Assembly (NCBI GenBank): GCA_015065385.1
Contig: SVQK01000120.1
Span: forward strand, 31,696 to 95,695
Direction: 5' to 3'
From: Oscillospiraceae bacterium
GTDB lineage: Bacteria; Bacillota; Clostridia; Oscillospirales; CAG-272
Length of the DNA: 64,000 nt
In this document: one piece after another, positions 43,248 to 52,644 of the stretch
Position numbering within the stretch: the first letter of the stretch is position 1
How the letters are laid out: each line of letters starts with the position of its first letter
Translations under genes and position numbers: made by a program
Notes under the pieces: model-generated
Database searches by the model: none
Told to the model about the DNA's origin: nothing
The model's input: the letters and a program-made list of their open reading frames with translations, nothing else

Positions 43248-43901
43248 GTGGCCATACTGACGATCCATGCGGACGAAACCCTGAAGAAGCAAGTTGAATC
43301 CCTCGTGTCCGAGCGGCGCTTCTCTCTGGAAGACGGCGTGAGCGCATTCCTTTCCGAAATCGTCCGGACGCGGAGCCTTCCGATCGATCTGCATCTCGAT
43401 TCGATCCCCCGGGCGGCAGCGGAAGCTCCCCGGACTTCGGAACCGGCTGTTCCCGCGCCTGAGCCGGAAGAAGCGGAGACCGTTCCCGCGGCGCAGTCCG
43501 TCAGCTGGAATGACGCGGACGACTGGGAAGACCTTCCGGCTCCCGCCATCCTTCCGAAGCCGGGCGTGGACGCGTTTGTCTCCCTCATCTGCTCCATCCC
43601 CTTCGGAAAACTCTCGAGCTGGACGGATCTCGAAAAGAAGCTCACGGCGTCGTACGGGTTCGAGGTGACCAAGCCGCTCCGGGACGCGTGGCCGAAGCTC
43701 ACCGCGGACGGGCTGGCCATCCCGTACTGGCGCGTGCTCTCCGACCGCGGCGCAGTCAAGGCGGATATCACCTGCTCGAGAGAACTGCGCGAGGCCATGC
43801 TCCGGGCGGAAGGTCATGAATTCGCCGATTCCCCGCGGGGAAGAGGCAGCGTCCGGACGGTGAAAAACTATAAGGAAAAGACAGTGCGTTTCGGCGGATG
43901 A
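43248..43901 (+). CDS. Fusion of an RHH-like N-terminal segment with an alkyltransferase-like (ATL) domain
   Basis: About 217 residues. The N-terminus (AILTIHADETLKKQVESLV...SLEDGVSAFLSEIV) resembles the ribbon-helix-helix of RelB/DinJ-type antitoxins. A Pro/Ala/Glu-rich linker (about 60-105) leads to a C-terminal domain (about 115-200) like the DNA-binding part of O6-alkylguanine-DNA alkyltransferases: FVSLICSIPFGKLSSW then IPYWRVLSDRG where the enzyme has IPCHRV. The catalytic Cys is Tyr, as expected of a non-enzymatic ATL-like binder. GTG at 43248 is preferred since AAAGGCGG lies just before it; a TTG at 43209 is possible. No toxin gene adjoins. Function uncertain. Confidence 0.6.
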   Translation: MAILTIHADETLKKQVESLVSERRFSLEDGVSAFLSEIVRTRSLPIDLHLDSIPRAAAEAPRTSEPAVPAPEPEEAETVPAAQSVSWNDADDWEDLPAPAILPKPGVDAFVSLICSIPFGKLSSWTDLEKKLTASYGFEVTKPLRDAWPKLTADGLAIPYWRVLSDRGAVKADITCSRELREAMLRAEGHEFADSPRGRGSVRTVKNYKEKTVRFGG

Positions 43902-44002
43902 ACCGCGGAACCGGACTGCCTCTCGAGTCGGAAGCATAAGTATAAGTATATATCTTGATCCGGATCAACCCAGCCGGACAGGACAGCGTCAAGCGGGACA
44001 GG

Positions 44003-45256
44003 CTAAGAACGGCATTCGTCCCGGAAGACGGTTTGACCTGTCCGGTTGTCTTTGATTTCGAGGAGAATTCCCGCTTCCCCGGAACGCTCCCCGTCCCATC
44101 TGACGGATACGCTGTCCCCGAGACGCCGGATCAGCCGCGCGAGCAGGGGATCTTCCCCGGGATCGAATCCCGTCGGAACGGTCAGCTCCCCGTGGAGATC
44201 CGGGCCGTACAGGAGGGCGAGGTTGTCGTAGAGTTTTCCCGCTTCGAACCGGCTGATTTTGTAGTCGATATACGCGTCGTAGTCCCGGTCCCACGATTCG
44301 TAGGCGGGATCCCCTGCCCGCACAAGCTCCGGATACCGTTCCGCCAAGATCTGACCGAGGAGCTTTGTGACCGCCGCCGCGCCGATGTAGTTCAGATGGG
44401 AACCGTCCGCGTGTACGTCCGTGCCGTAATCGACGGCGTCCGTGTCCAGAAGATTCAGAAGAGAAAGGCCGTATTTCTCCCGCAGCAGCGCATCGACGGA
44501 CGCCGCGGCATCCGCGTTTGCCTGATCCGCGACGAAGGGCAGGACAGTGAAGAGCACCTCGATCCCGCGCTCTTCGCAGGCCCGGATAAGCCGGTCGAGG
44601 TAGTCCGCGCCGACGGAGCGAATTTCCGAGGCGGTTCCGGTTTCGGGAGCCCGGTAGTCCGCCGCGTCATGAAATCCGAGCACAAAGGCCGCGCCCTTCT
44701 GCGGGATGTTCCGGGGGATGAAATTGTCCTTTTTGATCTCCGTCCAGCGGCTGTGATAGAGGGCGAACTTGAAGAGAAAGTCGTACCGGTTTTCGTAGTC
44801 GTCGAAAATGTCCCACACGGCCTCGATCTTCAGCTTCGAGAGCGGGAACGCGTCGAACTGCACCCTCTGCTGATCGCGCGCGTCGGTCCGGTATTTGCCG
44901 TTTCCGATGTCCGCGTATTCGACGAACCCGAAGAGATCGACCACCAGCAGCCGGGGGGAGGCGTAATCCTCAAGGAGCCGCAGAAGGTAATAGTCGATCG
45001 GAACCGTGCAGTTGCTCTGCCCCCAGTTGTAGGACGCGATGCCCGCATCCCGCCACAGCTCTTGGGGAAGGACGGTGTTGTACATGTGGCTCGTGCCCAT
45101 GAAAATGACGTCGAATCCGGTTTCGGAGGCGAAGAACTGGCTGTATTTTTCATCGACGTCCGTTTTGTCGAGAAACCGGTCGGCGGCGCGGACGGAGAGC
45201 GACAGAAGCGCGAGGAACAGCAGCACGGCGATCCCGCGGCGAAGCGTTTTTTTCAT
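44003..45256 (-). CDS. DHHW/AlgX-like secreted SGNH-type protein (polysaccharide O-acetylation partner)
   Basis: 417 residues with an N-terminal signal/anchor helix (about 8-25). SGNH-type motifs FMGTSHMYNTVLP (Ser) and DGSHLNYIGA (Asp-x-x-His) match the AlgX/AlgJ and DHHW families that work with MBOAT acyltransferases. It lies 39 bases downstream of the MBOAT gene in the same direction. It probably transfers acyl (acetyl) groups to an extracellular polymer outside the membrane. ATG at 45256 has GGGAGG about 12 bases before it. Confidence 0.82.
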   Translation of the reverse strand: MKKTLRRGIAVLLFLALLSLSVRAADRFLDKTDVDEKYSQFFASETGFDVIFMGTSHMYNTVLPQELWRDAGIASYNWGQSNCTVPIDYYLLRLLEDYASPRLLVVDLFGFVEYADIGNGKYRTDARDQQRVQFDAFPLSKLKIEAVWDIFDDYENRYDFLFKFALYHSRWTEIKKDNFIPRNIPQKGAAFVLGFHDAADYRAPETGTASEIRSVGADYLDRLIRACEERGIEVLFTVLPFVADQANADAAASVDALLREKYGLSLLNLLDTDAVDYGTDVHADGSHLNYIGAAAVTKLLGQILAERYPELVRAGDPAYESWDRDYDAYIDYKISRFEAGKLYDNLALLYGPDLHGELTVPTGFDPGEDPLLARLIRRLGDSVSVRWDGERSGEAGILLEIKDNRTGQTVFRDECRS

Positions 45257-45295
45257 AACGGGTCAGTACCTCCCTTCCGCGCTCCGGTCCATCGG

Positions 45296-46771
45296 TCAGA
45301 ACTGGAAATAGATGAAATTCGAGGAGTTGTAGACGGATCCCCACACCCCGAACACGAGGATGGCGAGAACGGATCCGATATAGACCGCCCACCGGAAAAC
45401 GAGCGGCTGACGCTCGAGCCTTTCGCTGATCCGGACGCCGCGGCGGTTGAGGATCCCGACCGCGGACAGGACGAGCAGGCTCACGAGCAGCGCGTGAAGT
45501 TCCGGTTCGTTCAGGCCGCAGGAAGCGAGGGATCCGTCGAAGAGGATCCACGGGTTGAACGTCGTCAGGATGCTTTTGAGCAGGGCGGCGGAATGCCTCA
45601 GTCCGTTCGAGCGGAAAAAGAGCCATGTGAAGTCGATCAGAACGAAGGTCCCGGCGGTCTTCGCAAAACGGGCGGCAAAGGAATCCGGGCTTTTCCGCTT
45701 CCGGGCGAACGGCGCGTTCTTCCAAAGATCCTCCGCGATCTGGAACAGCCCGTTCAGCCCGCCCCACAGCACATAGGACCAGCGCGCGCCATGCCACAGA
45801 CCGCTCAGAAGGAACACGATCAGGATGTTCCGGTACCGGACCGCCCGCCCCTTCCGGCTGCCCCCGAGCGGGATATACACATAATCCACGAACCATGTGT
45901 TCAGGGTGATGTGCCACCTCTTCCAGAAGTCCCGGACGGAGGTCGAGAGATACGGCGTGTCGAAGTTCTTCGCAATCCGGATGCCGAGCATTTCCGCCGC
46001 TCCGACCGCGATGGTGGAATATCCGGCGAAGTCGCAGTAGATCTGAAACGCGAAGAGGACCGTCGCCGTCACGATGAACGCCCCGGGATACTGTTCCGGG
46101 GAACCGTAGACCGTGTCTACGAAAATAGCGGCCCGGTCGGCGATGACCATCTTCATGAAATACCCCCACAGCATCACGGCGAATCCGTGGCGGAAGGCGC
46201 GATAGGAAGGCCGGGGAAGCTCTTTCAGCTGGGAAAGGAGGGATCCGGACCGTTCGATGGGCCCTGCCACCAGCTGCGGGAAAAACGAGACGAACAGGGC
46301 GTACGCAGGCAAATTCCGCTCCGGAGGCACCGTCCCCCGGTAGACGTCAATGACGTATCCGATGGTCTGGAAGGTGTAAAACGAAATTCCGACGGGCAGC
46401 ACGGGATCCCACCGGGGCATGGGCGCGGAAATGCGGAGGAGCGACAGCGCTGCGATCCCCGTGGAGCAGGCGAAGCGGAAGTATTTGAAGAGAAACAGCA
46501 CGCCGAGGTTCAATACGACCGCGGCGATGAGGAACGCGCGCCTTCGTTTCCCGCCGGATCCCCCTTCCCGGACCGGCCCCATCCCCAGCGCGCAGAGATA
46601 GGTGACGAGGGTGGAGAAGAGGATCAGGACGATATAGCGCGGATTCCACGACAGGTAGAAGACGTAGCTGCATACGAGGAGCCACAGGCCCTTCGCGCGT
46701 TTCGGGAGCACATGGAACAGGATCAGCGCGGTCGGGAAAAACAGCAGAAACCGCAGGGAATTGAAGAGCAT
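45296..46771 (-). CDS. MBOAT-family O-acyltransferase (AlgI/DltB-like)
   Basis: About 491 residues with many hydrophobic helices. The MBOAT core is seen in VAGPIERSGSLLSQL, YSTIAVGAAEMLGI, FWKRWHITLNTWFVDYVYIPLGGSRKG and LLSGLWHGARWSYVLWGG, whose His is the catalytic residue. The family passes acyl groups across the membrane for cell-wall or exopolysaccharide acetylation. ATG at 46771 has GGAGGGGG 8 bases upstream, better than the extended start at 46798. With the DHHW protein it forms an acetylation pair; no polysaccharide synthase lies nearby. Confidence 0.88.
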   Translation of the reverse strand: MLFNSLRFLLFFPTALILFHVLPKRAKGLWLLVCSYVFYLSWNPRYIVLILFSTLVTYLCALGMGPVREGGSGGKRRRAFLIAAVVLNLGVLFLFKYFRFACSTGIAALSLLRISAPMPRWDPVLPVGISFYTFQTIGYVIDVYRGTVPPERNLPAYALFVSFFPQLVAGPIERSGSLLSQLKELPRPSYRAFRHGFAVMLWGYFMKMVIADRAAIFVDTVYGSPEQYPGAFIVTATVLFAFQIYCDFAGYSTIAVGAAEMLGIRIAKNFDTPYLSTSVRDFWKRWHITLNTWFVDYVYIPLGGSRKGRAVRYRNILIVFLLSGLWHGARWSYVLWGGLNGLFQIAEDLWKNAPFARKRKSPDSFAARFAKTAGTFVLIDFTWLFFRSNGLRHSAALLKSILTTFNPWILFDGSLASCGLNEPELHALLVSLLVLSAVGILNRRGVRISERLERQPLVFRWAVYIGSVLAILVFGVWGSVYNSSNFIYFQF

Positions 46772-46861
46772 GAATCCGTCCCCCTCCGCCTGACACAAGG
46801 ATTCCGGAGCCGCGTCCGGAGAAGCGGGGATCCGCCTTTTTTGCGGTCCCGCCCGGTTTTG

Positions 46862-46890
46862 ATTATATCACAGTCCCTTCTGTTATGCAA
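46862..46890 (-). promoter_or_regulatory. Promoter of the MBOAT/DHHW operon
   Basis: Minus strand TTGCAT, 17-bp spacer, TATAAT (-10 at 46862-46867). Confidence 0.82.
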
Positions 46891-46940
46891 GAGAAAACCG
46901 GGAAACTCCCCCCGGCCGCGCCCGATCCCGCCCGATCCGG

Positions 46941-46969
46941 TTGCGCGGAGGAGCGGAATGTGGTATAAT
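46941..46969 (+). promoter_or_regulatory. Promoter of the glycoside hydrolase gene
   Basis: TTGCGC (46941-46946), 17-bp spacer, extended -10 TGGTATAAT (TATAAT 46964-46969). Confidence 0.82.
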
Positions 46970-46995
46970 GGATCAAATTCATCGAGGAGGCCGAT

Positions 46996-48279
46996 ATGCT
47001 GCGTATTCACCCCGACCGACGCCACCTGACGGACGAAACCGGGCGGACGGTCTATCTCATCGGAGACACCGCGTGGGAGCTCTTTCACTGCCTGAACCGG
47101 GAAGAGGTTCTCCGGTATCTCGACTGCCGCGCGGAACAGCGGTTCAACTTCATTCAGTGCGTGATTCTCGCCGAGCGCGGGGGTCTGACTGAGCCGAACG
47201 CCTACGGACGCCTGCCGCTTCTTTTGGGGGAGGACGGCATTCCCGATCCCGAGCGTCCCGACCTCGGCGGCCCATACTCCTATTTCGACCATGCGGAGTT
47301 CATCGTGTCGGCGGCGGAGGCGCGGGGACTCTATATGGGCGTGCTCCCGACCTGGGGCGACAAGTTCAACTGTCTCTGGGGCGGCGGGCCGGAGATCTTC
47401 ACGCCGGAGAACGCGTTTGCCTACGGACGCTGGCTCGGCGCTCGCATGAAACACCACGACAACCTTGTCTGGATCCTCGGGGGAGACCGCCCGCTGACCG
47501 AGGAAAAGCACTTCGCCGTCGTGGACGCCATGGCCGCGGGATTGAAGGAAGGGGACGGCGGGAAGTTTCTCATGACCTACCATCCCATGGGCGGCCAGTC
47601 CTCCTCCGCTTATGTCCACGACCGGGCATGGCTCGATTTCAACATGTTCCAGTCCGGGCACGGATGGCCGACGACGCCCTCGCACGAGATGGCGGCGCGC
47701 GACCGGTCCCTCGTCCCCGTCAAGCCGACCGTGGACGGCGAACAGCGGTACGAGGATCACCCGATCAACTTCCAGCCGGAGAAGGGTTATTTCGACGCCT
47801 GCGACGTCCGCGTGACCATGTGGCGGAATCTGTTCGCCGGGACTGCGGGCGATACCTACGGACACCACGCCGTCTGGTGCATGATGAGGCAGCCGAGCCG
47901 CTATTTCCCCGGCACATGGGAGACCGCGCTGAAAAGGCCGGGGGCGGAATCCGTGCGCATAGCCGCGGCCTTTACGGACGAAAACGACGCCGCCCTTTTC
48001 GATCCGATCGGCGACGCGATTCTCGACAACGAACCCGGGGCGAATTATGTCGCGGCCGTCCTTGTCCGCGGGGAGCGGCGCGCCCATCTGCTCTCCCCGT
48101 GCGGTATTCCGGAAACGCTCAATCCGGACAGATTCCCCGCTGCCGTCCGGGTTTCGCGGGCCTTCCGTCCGGCTGACGGGGAAGAGATCCCCTGCGTTAT
48201 CCGCGAAGACGGGACGTACTTCTTCCCGGACAGGCCGTGCGGACGCGGACAGGACGCCGTGGTCACGCTGGAGTGGTGA
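46996..48279 (+). CDS. DUF4038-type (apiosidase-like) glycoside hydrolase, cytoplasmic
   Basis: 427 residues, no signal peptide. The N-terminus HLTDETGRTVYLIGDTAWELF and VWILGGDRPL (about 155) match DUF4038 TIM-barrel hydrolases; a C-terminal beta domain (about 345-427, putative collagen-binding type) completes the usual architecture. Lacking export signals, it probably acts on imported oligosaccharides. GAGGAGG precedes ATG 46996. It overlaps no neighbour and sits 47 bases before an alpha/beta hydrolase, possibly one operon. Exact linkage unknown. Confidence 0.82.
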   Translation: MLRIHPDRRHLTDETGRTVYLIGDTAWELFHCLNREEVLRYLDCRAEQRFNFIQCVILAERGGLTEPNAYGRLPLLLGEDGIPDPERPDLGGPYSYFDHAEFIVSAAEARGLYMGVLPTWGDKFNCLWGGGPEIFTPENAFAYGRWLGARMKHHDNLVWILGGDRPLTEEKHFAVVDAMAAGLKEGDGGKFLMTYHPMGGQSSSAYVHDRAWLDFNMFQSGHGWPTTPSHEMAARDRSLVPVKPTVDGEQRYEDHPINFQPEKGYFDACDVRVTMWRNLFAGTAGDTYGHHAVWCMMRQPSRYFPGTWETALKRPGAESVRIAAAFTDENDAALFDPIGDAILDNEPGANYVAAVLVRGERRAHLLSPCGIPETLNPDRFPAAVRVSRAFRPADGEEIPCVIREDGTYFFPDRPCGRGQDAVVTLEW

Positions 48280-48326
48280 TATCCTGCCCGGGATGCCGGG
48301 CAACTTGAGAGAGGGGAGGCGCGGTC

Positions 48327-49142
48327 ATGCTTTGGAACGCGAAAAACGGTCAGGTGTCTTTGTCCGGAACGAAGATGAGCTATGTGTCCTTCGGGCGGGG
48401 GGAAAAGGCGTTCGTCATTCTGCCCGGGCTGTCGGACGGTCTGGCGACGGTGCGGGGGAAGGCGCTGTTTCTGGCCGGACCGTACAGGGCTTTCTTCGGG
48501 CGGTACACCGTCTGGATGTTCAGCAGGAAGGACGAGCTGCCCCGCGGGACCTCCATCCGGGATATGGCGGACGATCAGGCAGAGGCCATGCGGATTCTCG
48601 GGATCGGCAAAGCCTCCGTCATGGGTGTGTCGCAGGGCGGAATGATCGCGCAGATCCTCGCCGCGCAGCATCCGGAGACGGTCGAAAAGCTGGTGATCGC
48701 CGTGTCCGCGCCCCGGGCCAGCGAAACGGTCCGTGCGTCGGTCGGGCGGTGGATCGGGTACGCGAAGCGGGGAGACCACAAAGGGCTGATGATCGACACC
48801 GCCGAGGCGAGCTATTCCCCGGAGCGGCTCAGGCAGTACAGGAGGCTCTATCCCGTGATCGGCCTTGTCGGAAAGCCGAAGAGCTACGACCGGTTTCTCG
48901 CCAACGCGGAGGCGATCCTCGGCATGGACGCATCCGATGAATTGGGAAAGATCAGCTGTCCGACGCTCATCATCGGGGGAGGGGAGGACCGGATCGTCGG
49001 GATCGGCGCGTCCTATGAGATGAAGGAGCGTATCCCGAACAGCGAGCTGTATGTCTATCCCTCCCTCGGACACGCGGCCTACGAGGAGGCGGAGGACTTC
49101 AACGACCGGGTTCTGCGGTTCCTCGAGGAAGACGGGGAGTGA
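48327..49142 (+). CDS. Alpha/beta-fold hydrolase
   Basis: 271 residues. The nucleophile elbow is GVSQGGM (Ser near residue 100), the acid is the Asp in GGEDRIVG and the general base the His in YPSLGHAAYEE, giving a complete triad. An oxyanion-site-like LPGLSDG lies near residue 33. ATG at 48327 follows GAGGGGAGG. Its product could be an esterase or deacylase; pairing with the upstream glycoside hydrolase suggests sugar ester removal (inference). Confidence 0.85.
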   Translation: MLWNAKNGQVSLSGTKMSYVSFGRGEKAFVILPGLSDGLATVRGKALFLAGPYRAFFGRYTVWMFSRKDELPRGTSIRDMADDQAEAMRILGIGKASVMGVSQGGMIAQILAAQHPETVEKLVIAVSAPRASETVRASVGRWIGYAKRGDHKGLMIDTAEASYSPERLRQYRRLYPVIGLVGKPKSYDRFLANAEAILGMDASDELGKISCPTLIIGGGEDRIVGIGASYEMKERIPNSELYVYPSLGHAAYEEAEDFNDRVLRFLEEDGE

Positions 49143-49248
49143 ACGGTCCCGGACGGACAGGGCTCCCGTTTGTTTTCCCGTCGGTTTCGACCCGTCCGTC
49201 AAACTCCTCCCTCCCGCGCCTGACAAAAGGAAAAAACGGAAAAAACGA

Positions 49249-49278
49249 TTGACGGAGCGAGGAAAACCGTGCTATAAT
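49249..49278 (+). promoter_or_regulatory. Promoter of the deacetylase-fold/solute-binding genes
   Basis: TTGACG (49249-49254), 18-bp spacer, TATAAT (49273-49278). Confidence 0.8.
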
Positions 49279-49331
49279 GGGACAGCGAACACCGTGGGAA
49301 AGAATACGGAGCAACAGCGCGGGAGGCATCT

Positions 49332-50867
49332 ATGAAAAAAAGACAGATCGTCAACATCATCAACTTCATCCGGGACGTGGAGCCGCGGGCGCCGAAGGAT
49401 CTGGTCGAGCCGGTGCGGGAGCAGATCGCGGTCATGAAGAAAACCGGACTGCGCGGGACGTTCCTGCTGCAGTACGACGCCCTGATCGATCCGGTCTACG
49501 TCGGGATGCTCAAAGAGCTGGATCCCGCTCAGTTTGAGATCGGCGTCTGGTTCGAGATCGTGGAGCCCCAGTGCAAGGCGGTCGGGATCCCGTGGACGGG
49601 CCGTTTCCCGTGGGACTGGCATGTGCACTGCGGATTTTCGATGGGATACACGAAGCCCCAGCGGGGGATGCTCTGCGACATCCTGTTCGAGAAGTTCAGG
49701 GAGACCTTTGGTTATTACCCCCGGGTCTTCGGCTCATGGTTCTTCGATTCCCACACCGCCCGGTATCTTTCGGACAAGTACGGCCTTGACGCCATGTGCA
49801 ACTGCAAGGAGCAGTACGGCACGGACGGCTACACGCTCTGGGGCGGGTACTACGGACAGGCGTACTATCCCAGCCGGACGAACGTCTTTGTGCCGGCGCA
49901 GACCGAGGCCGAACAGGTTCCGGTCCCGCTCTTCCGGATGCTCGGATCGGATCCCGTGTATCAGTACGATTTCGGCATGAGCGCGGATGCGGGCGCGTCC
50001 AGGGTGCAGGGCGTCATCACGCTCGAGCCGGTCTACAATGGCAGAGGCGGGGGCGTTCCCGCATGGGTGGACTGGTTCCTGAAGGAGAACTACAACGGCG
50101 ACTGCCTGACCTTCGGATACGCGCAGGCGGGGCAGGAAAACAGCTTTGGCTGGCCGGGCATGAAGAACGGGATCGAATATCAGTTCGCCCGGTTCGCGGA
50201 GCTTCAGGCGGAAGGGAAGATCGAAGTCGAGCCTCTCGGGGATACCGGACGGTGGTACAAGAAGACGTGGAAGGAAACGCCTGCCTCCGCCATCACCGCC
50301 CACACCGCGTTCGACGACCCGGACAAGAATTCCGTCTGGTACTGCACGAAGCATTACCGGATCAACCTCTTCGCGGCGGACGGGGCGTTCCGGATCCGCG
50401 ACCTGCATGTGTTCGACGAGCGTGTTCCGGATCCCTTCGAGAACAAGGTCTGCCCGGCGAACGAGGCGGTGTACGAGAGCCTGCCCGCCGTGGACGGGAA
50501 CCGTCACACCGGAAACGGCACCGTCGCCGGTGTCGTGCTCACCCGAAACGGCGCGCTTCTGAAAGCGGGGCCCATGACCTTCGAGGACTGCGGGAACGGG
50601 GAGGCGAAAATCGGCTACGGCGCGTTCTCGGTGTTCCTCCGTGAGGACGGATTCCGGATCGAGTCGGACGGGGACTTCCGGCTCGAATACCGGATCGGGC
50701 GGTTTGACGACCACATGCCCGAAGTCGTCTCGTGCGGAGAGAAAGAACTTGTCCTTCGCTATCTGGAGACGGACTACGGCTTTGCCCTGAAAAACGGAAC
50801 CTTCGACGGACCGACGGCGGTCAATTCGGAGAACGGAGCGGCCGAATTCACGATCATCCGGAAATGA
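49332..50867 (+). CDS. Protein with glycoside hydrolase/deacetylase-like N-terminal fold
   Basis: 511 residues, no signal peptide. The first ~300 residues (IVNIINFIRDVEPRAP, GTFLLQYDALID, FEIGVWFEIV, GSWFFDSHTARYLSDKYGLDAMCN, WGGYYGQAYYPS) look like the (beta/alpha)7 barrel of polysaccharide-deacetylase and related hydrolases. The C-terminal ~170 residues form a beta-rich accessory domain. Canonical H-x-x-x-H metal motif of NodB deacetylases is not evident, so the activity is uncertain. GGAGG precedes ATG 49332. It is followed after 20 bases by a solute-binding lipoprotein, so the two are co-transcribed. Confidence 0.7.
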   Translation: MKKRQIVNIINFIRDVEPRAPKDLVEPVREQIAVMKKTGLRGTFLLQYDALIDPVYVGMLKELDPAQFEIGVWFEIVEPQCKAVGIPWTGRFPWDWHVHCGFSMGYTKPQRGMLCDILFEKFRETFGYYPRVFGSWFFDSHTARYLSDKYGLDAMCNCKEQYGTDGYTLWGGYYGQAYYPSRTNVFVPAQTEAEQVPVPLFRMLGSDPVYQYDFGMSADAGASRVQGVITLEPVYNGRGGGVPAWVDWFLKENYNGDCLTFGYAQAGQENSFGWPGMKNGIEYQFARFAELQAEGKIEVEPLGDTGRWYKKTWKETPASAITAHTAFDDPDKNSVWYCTKHYRINLFAADGAFRIRDLHVFDERVPDPFENKVCPANEAVYESLPAVDGNRHTGNGTVAGVVLTRNGALLKAGPMTFEDCGNGEAKIGYGAFSVFLREDGFRIESDGDFRLEYRIGRFDDHMPEVVSCGEKELVLRYLETDYGFALKNGTFDGPTAVNSENGAAEFTIIRK

Positions 50868-50887
50868 CCGGAGAAAGGAACGGAATT

Positions 50888-52405
50888 ATGAAGAAACAGC
50901 TTTGTCTGCTGCTTGCGGCGATGCTCGCGGCGGGAAGTCTCTTCTCCTGCTCGTCGGGAGGGGCGGAAAACGGAGACGGCGCGGAAGCGGAACAGACGCC
51001 CGGCGGATCCGCCGTGACCGACGCATCGACTCCGGCCCCCGAGACCGAGCCCGAGACGGAGGAGCACCTGCCCGCGCCCGCCGTTGAGGACATGAACGGG
51101 GCGGTCCTCACGATCATGAACATGACCCCCTCGGCCTTCAACTGGGCGAACACGCTGATTTTCGCCTCCGAGATGAACGGCGAGATTCTGAACGACGCCC
51201 TTTATTCCCGCGAGCAGAAGGTGGAGGATCTCTACAACTGCTCCCTCGAGGAGCTGGAGACCGCCAACAGCAGCGGCGGCGATCTGACGAGGGCGGTCAA
51301 GGCCGGGGATCACACCTGCGACACCTGCATGGTGTTCGACGCGGGCGTCTCCGGGATCCTGACGCAGGGCGTTCTTCTGTCCTGGAACAATCTGGACATC
51401 GATCTGTCCATGCCGTGGTGGGACAGCGCGGCGACGGAGCAGTACAATTTCTACGGCATTCAGGCGGCGGTGTCCGGGGCGTTCAGCCTCTACAACTATT
51501 CCACCCGCCACTGTTACGTCTTCAACAGCGACATGCTTGAGAACGTCGCCGCGGGAACCGACCTCTACAATGAAGTCCGGGAGGGGACGTGGACGGACGA
51601 CCGTCTCTACGCTCTCGGAGCGCTCGGCGTGTCGGATCTCAACGGCGACGGCACAATGGACAAGGATAACGACGTGTGGGGCATCGTGTCCTCCGTGACC
51701 CGGCATTACAGCGCGATGCTGGCCGGCGCGGGCGTGAAGTACATCGACCGGGACGAGGACGGTGTTCTGAATTTCGCCATCCCCGGGAACGAATATGCCC
51801 TGAACGTGGTTTCGAAGCTCGTGCAGCTCAACGTGGGCAACGATATCTATACCAACGGCACCAGCCCGAGCGATATCGGCGGCGGCGCGGAGTCCCCGAT
51901 CTTCTACGACGGGCGCGCCCTCTTCATCGCGGCCTATGTGGGCGAGGCCTCCCGGATGCGCGAGATCGAATTCAACATCGGGATCCTTCCTCCGCCGAAG
52001 TTCGACGAGACGCAGGATCGGTATTATTCCCTCGTCGAAGGCGGCGCGCAGTCCGTGCTCCCGAAGACCCTCGCCGGGGACGATCTGCGCAAGGCCGCGA
52101 TCCTTCTCAACGCGTTCGCCTATTACTCCTATCTCGAATCCGTTCCCGCCTACATCGAGCAGGTGCTGATGACAAAGGTGGCCCGGAACGAGGATTCCTC
52201 GGAGATGCTCCGGATCGTGTTCGACTCCTCGTTCTACGACCTCGGCACGGGCATCTGGTCGAGCGACACGAAGAACCAGTTCACCGCGAACATTTTCGCG
52301 CCGAAATCCGACAACGTCGCTTCCCTCTGCGCAAGGGTCGGAAAAGTGATCAACAAGCAGCTCGAAAGGTTCACCAAATCGGTGATGGAGATGGAAGGGG
52401 AATAA
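50888..52405 (+). CDS. Extracellular solute-binding lipoprotein (carbohydrate type, orphan)
   Basis: 505 residues. Lipobox SLFSC (Cys near residue 22), an acidic Ser/Thr-Glu linker (about 25-60), then a solute-binding protein fold. An EF-hand-like loop SDLNGDGTMDKDNDVWG (about 251-267) is a feature of many carbohydrate-binding proteins in this lineage. No permease or ATPase genes flank it, so it may pair with a transporter elsewhere or act as a receptor. It is paralogous in layout to the lipoprotein at 57779. The stop codon at 52403-52405 is also the 5' flank of element A. Confidence 0.85.
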   Translation: MKKQLCLLLAAMLAAGSLFSCSSGGAENGDGAEAEQTPGGSAVTDASTPAPETEPETEEHLPAPAVEDMNGAVLTIMNMTPSAFNWANTLIFASEMNGEILNDALYSREQKVEDLYNCSLEELETANSSGGDLTRAVKAGDHTCDTCMVFDAGVSGILTQGVLLSWNNLDIDLSMPWWDSAATEQYNFYGIQAAVSGAFSLYNYSTRHCYVFNSDMLENVAAGTDLYNEVREGTWTDDRLYALGALGVSDLNGDGTMDKDNDVWGIVSSVTRHYSAMLAGAGVKYIDRDEDGVLNFAIPGNEYALNVVSKLVQLNVGNDIYTNGTSPSDIGGGAESPIFYDGRALFIAAYVGEASRMREIEFNIGILPPPKFDETQDRYYSLVEGGAQSVLPKTLAGDDLRKAAILLNAFAYYSYLESVPAYIEQVLMTKVARNEDSSEMLRIVFDSSFYDLGTGIWSSDTKNQFTANIFAPKSDNVASLCARVGKVINKQLERFTKSVMEMEGE

Positions 52406-52644
52406 TACTAATCTCAAGCTAAAAAGGAAACGCGGCTTTCTTTCGGAGAAAGCCTGGCAAAGAACTTCATGGGGAGGATAAGAGGTAGGCTATACCAATC
52501 AAGTGAAGCTGAGGCTTCGGCACACCAATATAGCTATCCAACCTTATCAGAGTTATCGCACGCGAGCTCACGGCAGAGGCCGTTCGCCTTCTACATGGAG
52601 CGATCAAAACCCATATAGTTTAGCTTTTTAGGCTGAGAATAGTA
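52406..52644 (+). ncRNA. Inverted-repeat structured RNA-like element, copy A (strand inferred)
   Basis: 239 bp directly after the stop codon at 52405. Its ends pair over about 21 bases (52406-52427 with 52623-52644, three mismatches). Internal helices: GGCTTTCT/AGAAAGCC (52434-52454), GATAAG/CTTATC (52477-52482 with 52543-52548), GCTAT/ATAGC (52489-52493 with 52530-52534), GAAGC/GCTTC (52505-52518), AGAGGC/GCCTTCT (52575-52592), CTA.ATGG/CCAT.TAG (52591-52598 with 52611-52618). A second, longer copy lies at 56596. Direct TAA flanks are present on both sides of both copies. It may be a non-coding RNA, or a non-autonomous mobile element whose transcript folds. The family could not be identified. 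Confidence 0.75.

Noticed and set aside
43955..47029. Long (1024-codon) plus-strand open frame
   Set aside because: It lies opposite the DHHW and MBOAT genes, which carry family motifs, ribosome binding sites and a promoter. The high GC content of the antisense strand explains the open frame; composition is Arg/Gly/Pro-rich and no domain is seen.
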